NCBI GenBank assembly: GCA_028551475.1
Contig: CM052355.1
Span: forward strand, 26,191,580 to 26,255,579
Direction of reading: 5' to 3'
DNA: 64,000 bases
Source of the DNA: Casuarina equisetifolia
Lineage: Eukaryota > Streptophyta > Magnoliopsida > Fagales > Casuarinaceae
Shown here: one piece after another, positions 1-12,207 of the stretch
Numbering within the stretch: the first letter of the stretch is position 1
Layout of the letters: every line of letters begins with the position of its first letter
Program-made: the position numbers and the translations under genes
Notes under the pieces: generated by a model
Database searches by the model: none
The model's input: only the letters and a program-made list of their open reading frames with translations
Told to the model about the DNA's origin: nothing

Positions 1-536
1 CTGCCAAAGGCCATTTAATGATCCTTCCATACCTTGAAAAGACCACAATCCTTGGCCTCACGTCCTCCCACCAACAAATCCCTTCTCTTTCACCCTGCCA
101 TGGCAACGCTGTTCTGATAGGCGGTTCATACAGAATTGAGAAATATCCCTGAAAAGGAATACAGCTGAACAGCGGGATCGTGGCTAGGAGGAAGCTCCCA
201 CATTCGCGATTTTCAACTTTTGCCACTGCATTTCACTTCCACAAGCCGCAAGTAGTCCCAGTAACCTGATTGCGTACTCCGATGCTTTGAGAATGATGTT
301 TTAGTTCAGTCATCCAAGGAAGTAGCTCCTTCAGAGCAGTCCAAAGAGGCATCTTCCTCCGGACTTGGCAGCATTCTTGGTTTCCATCTTTGTGGGAAAA
401 TAATAGCCCATCCTTGCCCACCAGTCCCAGTTCCACCACCGCATCTTGGCACATGTAGTTAATGTGAGAGGCATAGAACTTCTTCAGACCATTAATGAAG
501 TGGTAAGTCTTCGAGATCAGCCTTCCAGTGTCTCGG
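1..536 (-). pseudogene. Unidentified gene fragment, minus strand (exon-like, with an in-frame stop)
   Basis: On the minus strand a T-run ends in TTTTTTAG at about 537, which looks like a 3' splice site. It is followed by an open frame from 536 down to a TGA at 233-235. The product includes the stretches GLKKFYASHINYMCQD and VELGLVGKDGLLFSHKDGN, whose composition looks like real protein. The same frame stays open past the TGA to the window edge (LLATIPLFSCIPFQGYFS and beyond). That suggests either a coding exon broken by one stop or a final exon followed by a chance open stretch. I do not recognise the family. A 19-base A-run near 548-565 may mark the polypyrimidine tract of the intron. Confidence 0.3.
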
Positions 537-613
537 CTAAAAAACCAAAAAAAAAAAAAAAAAATCCAAAAAGTTGCCATATTTTGATCAGAGCATGAAG
601 TCAAACGCGACAT

Positions 614-1528
614 GGCTTCCTAATAACTTAGTGACAAAGATGTTACGACAAACTTACCAAAATTATTGTTTGAGTACTCAGTAAAAGAAGATACACAGAA
701 AAATTTCACCAAGTTTTAATTGCAAAAAAAGAATTCCTACTCATTTTATTTTTTCTTCCTTTCCTCTTATCATCTTTTGAAGATCAATGTTTTTCTTACA
801 AAATAATGGTTACTTTTAAACTCTGTGGCCTTGCTGCCTTGGTTGATTAATCACTCTCTTGTCAACCGAAGTGTTCGAGTTATACTAACAAGAATAGCAT
901 TAGCTGAGGGACGCAAGCTAGTCAACGACATATATCTTGTGTAATGAAACAAGAACTTAGCTATTAGGTAATGAGTGTAATGACTTTCCTTTTCAAGTAA
1001 ATCCAGTCCCCGCCATGCTCTTTTTCTTTCTCCTTTTAGCTCATATGCTCCACATAACTGTTTTCGATCTTGGCTCAGTCACAGAGTTTAATCTTTTCTT
1101 CAGCCGTGCGGATATGATTTCCCCCTTGGGCACACTATTCACAGTCATACCTGAGGTAGGATTATATTTCTTTTCTATGTTTTTCCCGTAATCCAATCCT
1201 TTAGTAAGTTAAAGATTTTGAACTACGTGCAATCAAATCAACCATATCTTGTTGATTTAAACTGGAATCGACCAGCTAGGAACTGGGTGAGGTGACCAAA
1301 GTAGTCATTATTAACATAAAGTAATTAATCATCAAAAACCAGTCTTAACCATCATAGATAATTCAAAACAATCTTAACCAATGCATGCATACATAAGCTT
1401 TGAAACAGCACGATGGTACATAAATTTGAAATGGATGCAATGACCTGACTTAACATGAATAAAGAAAAAAAAGAAGAGGATCGTGAGTTTTTGTAAGCTC
1501 TGCGTTCAGATCTAGGGTGTCCCTTTTA
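614..1528. other. Non-coding, AT-rich; nothing recognised
   Basis: No open frame of note and no repeat or element boundary was seen on either strand. Confidence 0.5.
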
Positions 1529-2404
1529 TCATGATCGAGTAAAAGTTAACTTACCATAAAATATAATATAGAGAAAGTGAAAAGTTCCAACCAATTGGCT
1601 TATGAATAAGAATATCCATGAAGAATCGGACAATGAAAAAAAATACCTGAAGGCTACAGCGTTATTGTCGACAAGCTTTTCAGGGGCTTTTGTTGTGACC
1701 TCTGGCAGAGATGATTTCCAATGATATTTACTGAGTTTCTCATCGCCTTCAATACTTCCATCAACCTTCTCAACTACCACCTCAAATATGACAAAAACAG
1801 ACAACCATAGTGCAATGTCATCACAACCCAGAAGATGTTCATCATGCTCCTTAAATTCCATGAAGAAAAAAACATAACAGGGAAGGCGTAGCTCGCTCCT
1901 CTTTGGCTCTGCACCAGCGGGTTTCACCCAGTATCCACCATTGGTAGTACCTGTCAAATTTGCTCGAAATAGTGATCGATCCAGTGGTCACAAAGAGCCA
2001 CTTCAAGAATATAGAAAATCCGAATATAAGCGGATCAACGTCGTAAATCAAAATCAACGCAGAAAAACGATTCCCAATACCTAGGTTCTTTTAGACGATG
2101 AAACCCTTCTAAAATAAAGGTTAATAAACTCTATACAGAGGTTTCCTTCACAAAAGATGAGCTGAATCGACTAAATGCAGAGATAGTGCATATGCATGTA
2201 GAAAAACACGAGAGGAAATCATTGATGAATAAGCAAAGAAAATGAAAAACCCATGGACAGATAAAAGAAAAAGGAGATACCATTTGGGGCAAAGGCGGTA
2301 GATGATGCGGAACCAATACTGAAAGACGGAGAATAGCCAAAGACCTTAAAAGTGGGTTGTGGGACGTTCTTACTTTCTGCTGTGTGTATCTGTAGAAATG
2401 TCAT
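1529..2404 (-). other. Possible exons of an unidentified minus-strand gene
   Basis: Two minus-strand stretches look weakly exon-like. One covers about 2404-2280 (PQPTFKVFGYSPSFSIGSAS) and runs into a GTATCTCC donor. The other covers about 1955-1650 (GGYWVKPAGAEPKRSELRLP, then EVVVEKVDGSIEGDEKLSKY); it begins after a TTTGACAG acceptor and ends at a GTATTTTTTT donor. Phase compatibility was not established and no family is recognised. They could belong to the same gene as the fragment at the left edge, or be chance open frames. Confidence 0.2.
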
Positions 2405-2659
2405 ACATGTTAATCAGCTGGGAGAGCAGAAGGACCACCTACATTGAACCCAGTCACATCTTTGCACACTACGAGCCCCAAAAAGGAATCCGTGGACACG
2501 CATACTGACAAGTCCAACCATGCACTGGTCCTCGTAAAGATGGCTTCCTTGTCACCAAGCAGAACATTTTTTTTTTTCAGAAGAAATAAATGGAGAGTGT
2601 CGCATATCTTGGATGATCAAAATCAACCACTTCTCAACCAGAATGTTTGATGATATGTT

Positions 2660-3845
2660 CGATGGAAAGATCGTATATGTACTGCTATTTGACAGAGAAC
2701 AAATTATGCGTCTCTTCCAGCATATATTCTCACTAGATTCAAACTTATTCTGACGCAAAGGTAAACAAAAATCTACGGAAGCCGAAAAATAGAGAGAGAA
2801 AAAAACCTAGAATATTATTATGAATGGTGTTGACTCTATATCTAAGCCAAATCACATATAATTTGCATCTTTATTATTTCAATTTTTATAGAATAGATCT
2901 TTGGGAGTTGTTTTTACAAAAACAGTCATTTTGCTATTGTTTTTAACAGAAATTACATCAAATGGTCGCTTAAACATATTAATATTAATTATTCATAGGC
3001 CGTAAGAATCAAGTTTCAATTTTAAATGGAAATAAAGAGAACTAAAGGTGATTGATTGCCTTGCTAGATGTCTTTCTCCTCGAACATAATTGGGTGGTGG
3101 TTAAGGGTAATACCTTTTAGAGAAAAAGGGAGGCGAATAGGATAAAACAGAGCATAGTGGCTTCATTTTGACCATTCTCTTGTACAGAAGGATAAAACAC
3201 CCATTCATAGAAGACAAGAAACTAAACTTAGCTATTAGAGAATGTCAATTGTCACTTTTTTTTTAATGTTTAGATTTACGTTGAAATGCTTTAAACTTTA
3301 TTTATATACTCCATATTTTACATTTTGATATGTAAATAGATATTGGTACTATAAAGAAAGTAAAGGGTTACTCAAGTTCATTGTTTTACCTTTATTTTTC
3401 AAAAGATTAACTACATAAATAATATTTTTTACACAAAGCTCTTGATGCTTACGTCTCAAGACAATGTAGCAAACACAAGCACATTGTGTGTTTCTCCCCC
3501 ACATTATCGAGTCTGACTCTTTTTATTTGGTGTAATGCATGCTACATCATTGGAAACGTCCATGGTAGTTGAAGTATGTGTTATGAAATTGTGTTAATTT
3601 GCTACCCTCACACATAATGATTTGACACATTTTTAAAAAGAGAAATTATGGCCATAATGTTTTGGATGTACAAATTTTTGATCAATTATGCTCCTTACCA
3701 AGCTCATGTAAGAATGCTTTAAAAACAATTAGCTTGGTGTATGGAATTATAGACTTTCGTAGGACTATGCCCATAAACACAAGTGTGCTTAAGCTGAAAA
3801 CTCAGTTTGTAGGTTTCTCAATCCTAAAAATACGTAAAAAAAATA

Positions 3846-3877
<32 letters not shown>

Positions 3878-4500
3878 TGTCAAGACAAACGGAATTACAA
3901 CCTATGGAAAAAAAAGAAGAAGAAGAAGGAATATATGCAAGCAAAGAACTAGCTTAAACACAAGATATTTATTGGATATTAGGAACTAAAAGATATGATA
4001 GAATCTCAATGTACAATCTTTTTTAAAATTTTTATATATTGTTTTTAAGTCCAAACGTACATTGAAGAAAGAGGAATATCATTATGAATGTAGATATAAA
4101 AGTCATACTACATCTACACTTTATATAGATGAAAACATAGGAAACAAAAAAAAATACAAAAATAAACCACTAATAAATTGGTGGCATTACTCACAATTAC
4201 TCTGTATTATTTATAGAACACTCTTACTTATAAACTAGTCTTTTTCTCCATGAATTAGTTTATTTGATAAGGAATTATGAATAACTATGATGAGAATTGG
4301 ATAATGAAACCAATCTAGAAACTCTTTGAAGAACTATTTTACCCTAGTTCCTTATAACTTGTCCTCCAAATAGACTGTATACTCAATAGTTCATTTGATG
4401 GATGACATTCAGATTAATCGATCTTATTAAATATCTAAGAAATTACCATATTATCTATGACCATGTTTCTGCTACTCAATACGAAGACCATACTTTTAGC
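2660..4500. other. Non-coding, AT-rich, with simple repeats
   Basis: No gene seen. There is an A-rich TAAAAA-type microsatellite at about 3837-3871 and a short AAG run at about 3913-3930. Confidence 0.5.
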
Positions 4501-4502
4501 TT

Positions 4503-4553
4503 TATAATATAGTATAATATAGTATAATATAGTATAATATAGTATAATATAGG
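4503..4553. repeat. 10-bp minisatellite (agtataatat)n
   Basis: About five near-perfect direct copies of a 10-base AT-rich unit lie in an otherwise unremarkable intergenic stretch. Confidence 0.9.
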
Positions 4554-5406
4554 ATGGTAAATCTGCTTTTGCGCATGTGTACCTTGACGAAGTCATTCTC
4601 TTATAACATCTTAAGGTGAGCATACATGTCAAGTGTCCCTTTATATTCACCATCGGTCTTCTACAAAATTCTATACTACTTTATTAAATATTGTAGATAT
4701 GATCTCCCAATATCTTTTACAAAGAACCCAGTTGGATCATTACTTGATGGATTGGCATAGATAATCTCATTAGGTCTTTCCAGTGGAAAAAATATTTTTT
4801 AATTCTCATGAGTGACTCGTCTTGTCATAATTTTCTTTTATAAATTTATGTGCAAGTTACTGATAAACTTAACTTTACTATCTAATATTATAGACTTAGT
4901 AGTACTATATATTGTAGGATGTTGTGGAAAACTATAATGGCCATAGTGAATCTGCAAAAGTTGAACAAAGCGTTCAACAAGATTACAATTTTAATTAAAA
5001 TTCACTTTTTTATTCAATGATTACTGCAGTGAATGATCCTACGCATATTTATACACAAACTCGATCGTATACAAACAAAAGACAGTATCACTACAATATG
5101 ATTCATGTTGGTAGTCCCATGATGGCCTTCTCTAGCTTAGAGAATCGCAACGGCTGCCTTTTCCTTGTTCCATAATGTTTTATTAACCCAAAGTGAAACA
5201 ATAATTTTGCCTTTGCTAAATAATGGTCGTTGTTCCCCTATGCATGGCTTCTGTCCTTTTTGATTCATCATAACGATATTGTTCGATTGTCGATGTCTTT
5301 TTGATCAACAGTGTCGTTTTGATTAACAAAGTCCATTCCCAAATCTCCTGCTAATCAAAATCCATTATTGTCTTCTCCCACTAAAGCTGAAAAGTTTCTA
5401 ACTCCA
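4554..5406. other. Non-coding; possibly a degenerate LTR remnant
   Basis: No coding frame. The stretch around 4920-5100 reads like a minus-strand copia LTR edge, but no partner copy or clean boundary was found. Confidence 0.25.
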
Positions 5407-5652
5407 TGATAAGTATCTAAGAGATAAAAAACCTCAAAGGAAAAACCACGAATGAAGGAGAGCTTTCTTTAACAAAAAATTCAATTCTCCATTAAAGAAA
5501 AAAATCAACTTATCTTTGATAGAAATAGGTTGAAGATGCGATGCACAGATGCGTTGCGCCCTTGGGCCGGGTTGGACAGACCCAAACCTAGCTCTTTAAT
5601 AAAAAGCAACATTGGGCCATTTATACGGCCCAACCCAAATATAATCTCAACA
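5407..5652 (-). repeat. 3' LTR of the decayed copia element
   Basis: In element orientation it begins TGTTGAG directly after a G-rich polypurine tract and ends TTATCA. It matches 12771-13006 with numerous differences. Confidence 0.75.
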
Positions 5653-5786
5653 CCCCCCTCAAGTTGGTGATTTGTACAAATCAAATACACCAAGCTTGCG
5701 AAAAAGATAATTATGCTGTCTACTACATAAAGCTTTAATTAAGAGATCTGCCAGTTGTTCATGAGTGCAAATGCTACGTGTCAGAA

Positions 5787-6299
5787 TTAAACCCTCTGCT
5801 GCTTCTCACAAATGAAATGACAATCAATCTCAATGTGTTTGGTGCGTTCATGAAAGATAGGATTAGTGGCAATGTGAATGGCAGCTTCATTGTCACAATA
5901 TAAGGATATAGGCCAAGGAACAATCACCCATAAGTCACCAAGAAGCCCAAATAACCAAACAATAATTGCCATAACACGATATTCAGCCTTAGATTAAAAT
6001 CGAGAAAGTGTGGCTTGTTTCTTGCTTTTCCAAGAGATCAAAGAACTTCCCAGCTTGACACAAAAATCTGTAAGAGAACGGCGAGACATGGGACAAACCA
6101 CCCAATTAGAGTCACAAAAACCAGTCAACTGAAAGTCCTTGGTGGAGGACATGAACAATCCTAAGCCGGGAGTGCCTTTCAAGTACTTAACAACCTTCAG
6201 AGCCATATCCATGTGAAAGGCTTTGGGAGAATGCATGAACTGACGGAGTATATGAACCGAATAATTAATATCAGGTTGAGTACGTGTGAGATAGATCAA
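5787..6299 (-). pseudogene. Copia RNase H region (broken)
   Basis: Minus-strand frames encode typical copia RNase H pieces: a CDSNW block, SRRSLTDFCVKLGSSLISW, and the terminal CDNEAAIHIATNPIFHERTK with KHIEID. At 5973-5993 the frame is broken, where the conserved AEAEY motif should be. It lies next to the 3' LTR as expected for a copia polyprotein end. Confidence 0.8.
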
Positions 6300-6311
6300 C
6301 CACCTAAGAAG

Positions 6312-7264
6312 TCATTGATATGGAGTAGGGTCAGCTAAGGGAGGATCATCAATCAGAATTGGAGCACTGGCATCGTAGTCCAAAGAGATAAGCTTCAAAT
6401 TCTGATCCATGGGAATCTTACAGGGGCGTGCACCAGAGAGGCCAGCTTCAGAAACTAACTCCAATGCGTATTTGCGTTGGCTAAGGCAAATACCACGTAC
6501 TGAGCGAGCAATTTCGATCCTAAGAAAGAATTTAGCTTGTCCTAAATCTTTCATGTGAAATCGAAAGCTAAGATGAGCCTTGACTTGAGTGATGGCCGTC
6601 TCACTATTACCAGTGATAAGCATATCATCAATGTAAAGCAGAACAGTAACGACGGTAGAAGCACTCCGAAGTGTGAACAGTGCATAATCATGCCAAGATT
6701 GCTTAAAATCAGCATCAAGAAAAGTAGAAGTAAATTTGGCATACCATTGTCGAGATGCTTGCTTAAGTCCATAAATAGACTTAAGAAGGTGACAAACTTT
6801 CGGCGGACCTGTAGAGGAATGCCAAATCCCTGGGGGTAAAGACATGTAGACCTCTTCATGCAAATCACCATGAAGGAAAGCATTATGAACATCCATCTGG
6901 TGAAGCGGCCAACGAAACATGGAGGCCATGGCCATGACGCATCTAATAATCATTATCTTAGCCACAAGAGAGAAAGTCTCCTCATAACGTTGAGTGAAGC
7001 CCTTGGCTACAAGTTAAGCTTTATAGCGCTCAATGGAACCATTCGCATGATATTTCACCTTGTAAACCCACTTACATCCAATCGATTTATGACCTCGGGG
7101 CAAGTCGACCAACTACCATGTGTGATTTGCTTGTAATGCATGAAGTTCACTAGACATAGCATCCACCCACTTAGGATCCCTAATAACCTCATGATAGTAG
7201 ATTGGCTTTTGAATGGCGGATATAGAAGCAATAAATGCTCGATGTGTGGGAGATAAATTACCAA
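6312..7264 (-). pseudogene. Copia reverse transcriptase region (broken)
   Basis: The minus-strand frame contains MDVHNAFLHGDLHEEVYM, SIYGLKQASRQWYAKF and the catalytic YIDDMLITG, which are diagnostic of copia reverse transcriptase. The N-terminal part (7055-7264) is in a different frame, so at least one frameshift separates it. It lacks an intact start and is not expected to be functional. Confidence 0.85.
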
Positions 7265-7267
7265 AAG

Positions 7268-8635
7268 TCACAAATTCACAAATTGGGAAATGGAATATGA
7301 AATGTCATGAGGAATCATGGAACAAGATCCACTAGAAAGGGAGACGATAGAGTTACAATGATAATCTTGGGTCCAAATGGGTGGTTTGGATGCACGTTGA
7401 GAACGTCGAACAGGTGAAATAGGAATGATAGGTAACATTGGAAATGAAGAGTCTATAGGATGTGATGCCACAATGAATGACACCACAGTAGGTAACGCCA
7501 CAGTGGGTGACATCACAGTGGGTGATGCCACAATGGATGATGATGTAGGGGGCAACATCGCAGTGGATGACACCACAATGGGTGACTCCACAATGGGTGG
7601 TGTCACAAGAGGAGGATTCACAATGGGTGAATCCAAAGGTGCAACAACAGGTGGTGGAGAAGGAGGAGAATCAATGTCGCACAGAACAATATAGGGATCA
7701 GGATCCAAAGTGACAAAAGAAGAGTCAATATTAGGTGAAGAGACAGATGAGGGTGACTGAGACTAAGTAAAGGGAAAAACTGACTCATGAAACATAACAT
7801 CACAGGCAACAGAAAAGGTGTGGGTGGTAAGGTTAAAAACATGATAGTCCTTCTATAAAAAAGGATTTCTCATGAAAGTGCAAGGGTGAGCATGGGGTGC
7901 AAATTTGTCCCCATGTGGAATGATTGTAACATAACATAAGCGCCCCAAAACCCTGAGGTGTGAGACACATGGTGCTTTACCAAAAAGGATGGAAAAAAGA
8001 GTTTTCCCATCGATGATCAGGGAAAGAAGACAATTGACAATGTGAGTAGTAGTCAAGACACACTCTCCCCAAAAACAATTAGGAAGGTCAGCTTGAAAAT
8101 GTAAGGCGCACGCAATCAAGGATGTGTCGATGTTTACGTTCGACGACCCCATTTTCTTGAGGTGTATGGACACATAAGCTTTCATGATGGACCCCACAAA
8201 GCTGGAGGAAAGAGACACACTCATGGCTAAAAAACTCAGACCCATTGTTAGAGTACGAAGGTGAGTGTGAAACTGGGTTTTTACTATAAGGAAGAAAGAG
8301 CACAAAAAATGTAAAGCTTGACCTTTAGATTTCATGAGATACACCCAAGTACCACGTGAGAAATCATCAACAATGATAAGAAAATAACGTGAACCATAGT
8401 GATTGGGGTACCTATATGGACCCTATATGTCAATATGAACTAACTCAAAGATAGACTTTGTGTTTGAAATGTGAGAAGCAAAGGGAAGACGCGTCTGTTT
8501 CGCTAAAGGACAAACTGAACAAAAAACTTCAGGAGAAGCATAACAAGAAGAATGACCAAAACGGCAATGCCATAGCGTTTGTTTATTACTTAAAATATTA
8601 TTCTTAAACATAGTATTACTATAAACATTAGCCAT
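7268..8635 (-). pseudogene. Copia integrase and pre-integrase region (broken)
   Basis: Minus-strand pieces include LWHCRFGHSS (pre-integrase zinc motif, about 8560), SNNGSEFFSHECVSFLQLCG, and TPQENGVVERKHRHIL, which holds the integrase catalytic Glu. The second catalytic Asp appears as Asn (SNNG where SDNG is usual). The linker at 7268-7708 is unusually rich in Pro, Ser, Val and Thr, encoded by a degenerate run of short repeats. The frame changes several times. Confidence 0.8.
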
Positions 8636-8655
8636 ACCGACAACTTTCTGTTAGC

Positions 8656-9057
8656 ATGAAACGCACGGATAAACTATCACCCCGCTACTATGGACCCTTT
8701 GAGATCATAGAGAGAATAGGGACATTGGCTTACAAATTGAAGTTACCCGAATGGTCAAAAATACATCCGGTGTTCCATGTATCATCTTTAAAGAAATCTT
8801 GGGGAAAGAATATACAAGTGTTACAAGATCTACCGCAGTTTGTGGAAGCCGAAGGTACCATACAAGCACAACCTCAAGCAATCATTGACACTAGGACCAA
8901 GAGGGGTGAGAATCAGATACTTATGGTGTGGAAAGGATTGCCTGCTTCTGATGCTACCTGGGAGACTATTGAGCAGTTTCAATTAAGGTACCCGGATTTT
9001 GACCTTGAGGTCGCATGTCTCTTGTTTTGGTTAAATAGTTGGTTAAAACGTTGTTAG
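8656..9057 (+). pseudogene. Gypsy integrase C-terminus with chromodomain
   Basis: The 133-codon open frame has LSPRYYGPFEIIERIGTLAY and WSKIHPVFHVSSLKK, the usual C-terminal block of plant chromovirus integrases. A chromodomain-like segment follows (QILMVWKGLPASDATWE). The catalytic core is missing upstream, because the fragment begins at the nested-insertion junction. It ends at a TAG just before the LTR region. Confidence 0.85.
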
Positions 9058-9436
9058 TTTTGGGCTCTTGTGTGGGTTGTAACGTGTGGGCATATGTGGC
9101 CGAAGTCAATATTTTGTAGTATTCAGGGTAAAATTGTAACAGCCCTTATGTATTGTAAAAGGGGGATTCCGATGGGGAGAACCCTAGACTGTTTTGATGC
9201 AAAAGCTGATGCTTGTGTTCGGTGCTGTGTCCCATTGAAGATGCAGAGGTGCTGTTTCCCTTTTGATGCAGGTGTGTTGTGTCCACTCTGATGCAAGTTA
9301 TTATTTACTATATTAGGACTGTGTAGTAGAAAGATAGCTAGAAGAAAGAAAAGTAGGAAACCAGACCGTGGAGCAGATTGGCCATTACAGTTCCGACGGA
9401 CAGATTCTGTTAGGAATAGAGTTGTTTGTGACAATT
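9058..9436 (+). repeat. Single gypsy LTR (left boundary uncertain)
   Basis: The interval between the pol stop and the primer-binding site must hold the LTR. It appears to end in TGTGACA at about 9433, three bases before TGGTATCAGAGC. The left edge was not located, because no clear polypurine tract is visible and there is no second copy in the window. Confidence 0.5.
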
Positions 9437-9465
9437 TGGTATCAGAGCCACCGCCGGAAGTCCAG

Positions 9466-10596
9466 ATGGCCGACAACCAACTATGGGTCCGTATCCAGGC
9501 AGATTTAGACCGACATCAAGCGAAAAGTGAAAAAAAACAAGAGGAAAGAGAAAAAAAACGAGATGAGTCTGAAAGAAAAATAAGGGCTGAGACTGATAAA
9601 AAAATCCAGGATGTTGAACGCAAAATTCAAGCTCAATTCCTCCAGCAACAGGATTCTTTTCAACGAATCCTTCAAACTGTCCAATCCCAGCAAGTGGGCT
9701 CTGGCCCCTCTTCTTCGAGAATTCGCTACTCGGGGGTAAGAATTGAGGAATTAGATGAGGAGGCACGAGAGGAAGCTTTTCATAAAGATAACCGAGTACC
9801 TTTTGCCAGGAGGAGAGAGAAAAGCATAAAAAAGGAGGAGGAAGAAGACGAAGAAGGGGAGGAGAGAAACTGAGTACCTTTTTCCAGAAGAAGAGAGAAA
9901 AGTATCAAAAAGGAGGAGGAAGAAGACGAAGAAGGGGAGGAGAGAGAAGATCAAGAAAAAGATGAAAATGGTGGTCCTAACGCACATTTACGTGGCTTGG
10001 TGGGGAGAAGAAATAAAAGTCAGAGAGAGAGAATTTTTAAAAGAGAAGAGGAGGAGGAAGAGTACACGGATGAAGAAACCTTTCAAGGACCTTATAGAGA
10101 AGTAAGAAGGCCTACACGGGTTGTTCATGCAAGACCCAGTCAGAACAATCCAAAGTTTGATTTTCCTAAGTTTTCGGGTGGTAGTGATCCAACAGGATGG
10201 ATAAATCGAGCAGAGCAGTTTTTTCGTTTCAATAATACCCGAGAAAGAGATAAGGTCCCTATTGCTTCGTGGCATCTTGAAGGAGGGGCACACATGTGTG
10301 TAGAATGGTTGCAGAAGAGGGCAAGAGGTCGGCTAATCAGTTGGCCCCTTTTGATTGATGCTCTCATTCGACGTTATGGTCCAACCACTTATCGGAATGG
10401 CCTCATGGATTTGATTTTTCTGCAGCAAACGGGCTCGGTGGAGGACTATGAGGTAAAATTTATGGAAACTCTTTTTAGGGTTGATGATATGCCTGAAGGA
10501 CAAGAACTTATTCATTTCCTGGCGGGTTTAAAAGAAAGCCTTAAAAAGAAGTACAATCTAGAAAACCCATGGATTTGGAGGACGCAATTGGGTTAG
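9466..10596 (+). pseudogene. Gypsy gag (one nonsense codon, then a frameshift)
   Basis: The ATG at 9466 follows the primer site. The N-terminal part is a highly charged coiled coil rich in Lys, Glu and Arg. A 78-bp in-frame tandem duplication (about 9794-9871 and 9872-9949) repeats an acidic/basic block, and in the second copy CGA has become TGA, giving the stop at 9871-9873. The frame then continues as the retrotransposon gag domain (FPKFSGGSDPTGWINRAEQF) to 10596. There a one-base shift separates it from the downstream frame, in which the gag C-terminus and zinc knuckle continue. Confidence 0.8.
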
Positions 10597-11321
10597 CTTA
10601 CTTATGGGAGGTGAAAGATACGCCAACTAAAAAGGAAAAGAATTATGTCCATAAGACAGCAAACTCAGGGACTAACAATTGGCAGAAAAATGTTAGGTCA
10701 TATAAAGGTGCAAAAAAATTGACAGCAAAAGAAGTGCAAGAAAGGAGGGAAAAGAATCTTTGTTTTAACTGTGATGAGAAGTATTCCCCTGGTCACCGCT
10801 GTAAGAATAAATTGTTTGTTTTGATAGCTGAGGATGATGCAAGTGAGTCAGAGGAAGAGGCAAGTGTAGTGCCAGAAATGGTGGAGGAAGTGCAGGAAGT
10901 GCAGAAGATGGTCGATCTGGCCCCTAAGATATCCTTAAAGGCCATGAAAGGTGAGACATCTGCTGGTATGATGAGAGTCATGGGTACTTTCGAAGGAAAG
11001 GTTAATAAAGTATGCATTTTAATAGACTCCGGGAGTTCACACAATTTCTTGAGCACCAAGTTGGCAAGAAAATGGGGTTTAAAACCTAATGGAGGTAAGA
11101 ACTTGGAGGTTGAGATAGCGAGTGGAGATAAAATGAGGACTGAAGGGTTATGCAAAGGAATAGAGCTGATAGTACAAAAAGTTAGAATGAAACTAGATTT
11201 CTTTCTTTTGCACATACCAGGAACTGAGGCCGTGCTAGGAGCTAGGTGGCTCAAGACCTTGGGGAATATAGTGTGGAATTTTCAGCTTTTAAAGATGACA
11301 TTTCAAGTTGGAAAAAAATGA
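10569..11321 (+). pseudogene. Gypsy zinc knuckle and aspartic protease
   Basis: The open frame contains a plant-gypsy zinc-knuckle-like motif (CFNCDEKYSPGHRCK) and a retroviral-type protease active site, ILIDSGSSHNFLS, with the expected ALGARWLKTLG-like downstream block (VLGARWLKTLG). It ends at a TGA, but the same frame resumes directly, with a second stop (TAG at 11409-11411), into reverse transcriptase. It was therefore originally one polyprotein. Confidence 0.8.
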
Positions 11322-11411
11322 ATTACTTGGCAAGGAATGAAAAAGGGAGAGAATCAAGTAGTTGATGAAGAACAATATGGGAAAGAGTTAAAACAAATGG
11401 GAATGGGTTAG

Positions 11412-12171
11412 TTGCTACGTATACAAACTATGACTAAGGAAAACAGTGAGGAGTTTGAGGATAAAGGTGTTGGAGAGGCAGAAGATGGCTTAGACCAATT
11501 TAGAAAGAAAATTAAGAGGCTGTTGCAGAAACATACATCGTTGTTTGAGGAACCAGTAGGCTTACCTCCACCTAGGGAGTTTAATCACCGAATACCATTG
11601 AGGGAAGGGAGTGAGCCCATAGCCTCTAGACCATATCGTTACCCACATTACCAAAAGTCTGAGCTGGAAAAATTGGTGATACAATTGTTGGAGTCAGGTG
11701 CTGTTAGACCTAGTACAAGCCCTTATTCATCTCCTGTATTGTTGGTAAAGAAGCAGGATGGGTCTTGGCGATTGTGTGTGGATTACAGAGCATTAAACAA
11801 GCAAACAATAAAGGATAAATTCCCCATTCCTATGGTAGATGAGCTTATGGTCGAATTATATGGGGCAAGATTTTTCACGAAGCTTGATCTCAGGTCAGGA
11901 TACCATCAGATTAGGATGCAGCCTGAAGACATCTATAAAACAGCTTTTCAGACACATCAAGGGCACTACGAGTATTTGGTGATGCCTTTTGGCTTGTGTA
12001 ATGCTCCATCAACTTTCCAAGCCCTGATGAATGCTGTATTCAGAGAATTCCTACGTAAGTTTGTTTTAGTTTTCTTTGATGACATCTTGATTTATAGCAA
12101 GACTTGGCAGGAACACGTGAAACATGTAGAGAAGGTGTTTGGAGCATTAAATTCAAAAGATTTAACAAATG
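11412..12171 (+). pseudogene. Gypsy reverse transcriptase (N-terminal half)
   Basis: The frame includes SGAVRPSTSPYSSPVLLVKK, GSWRLCVDYRALNKQT, FTKLDLRSGYHQIRM and the catalytic FFDDILIYS, the standard Ty3/gypsy reverse transcriptase blocks. Homology stops at EHVKHVEKVFGAL near 12171. About 40 unrelated bases follow before the interrupted copia sequence resumes, so the thumb, RNase H and integrase are lost. Confidence 0.85.
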
Positions 12172-12207
12172 TGGAAACAATATCCACTGTGGCAATCGTT
12201 GGAGACA

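Noticed and set aside
7425..7694. Plus-strand open frame rich in Gly, Asp and Thr repeats
   Set aside because: It is the complement of the Pro/Ser/Val-rich copia linker on the minus strand.
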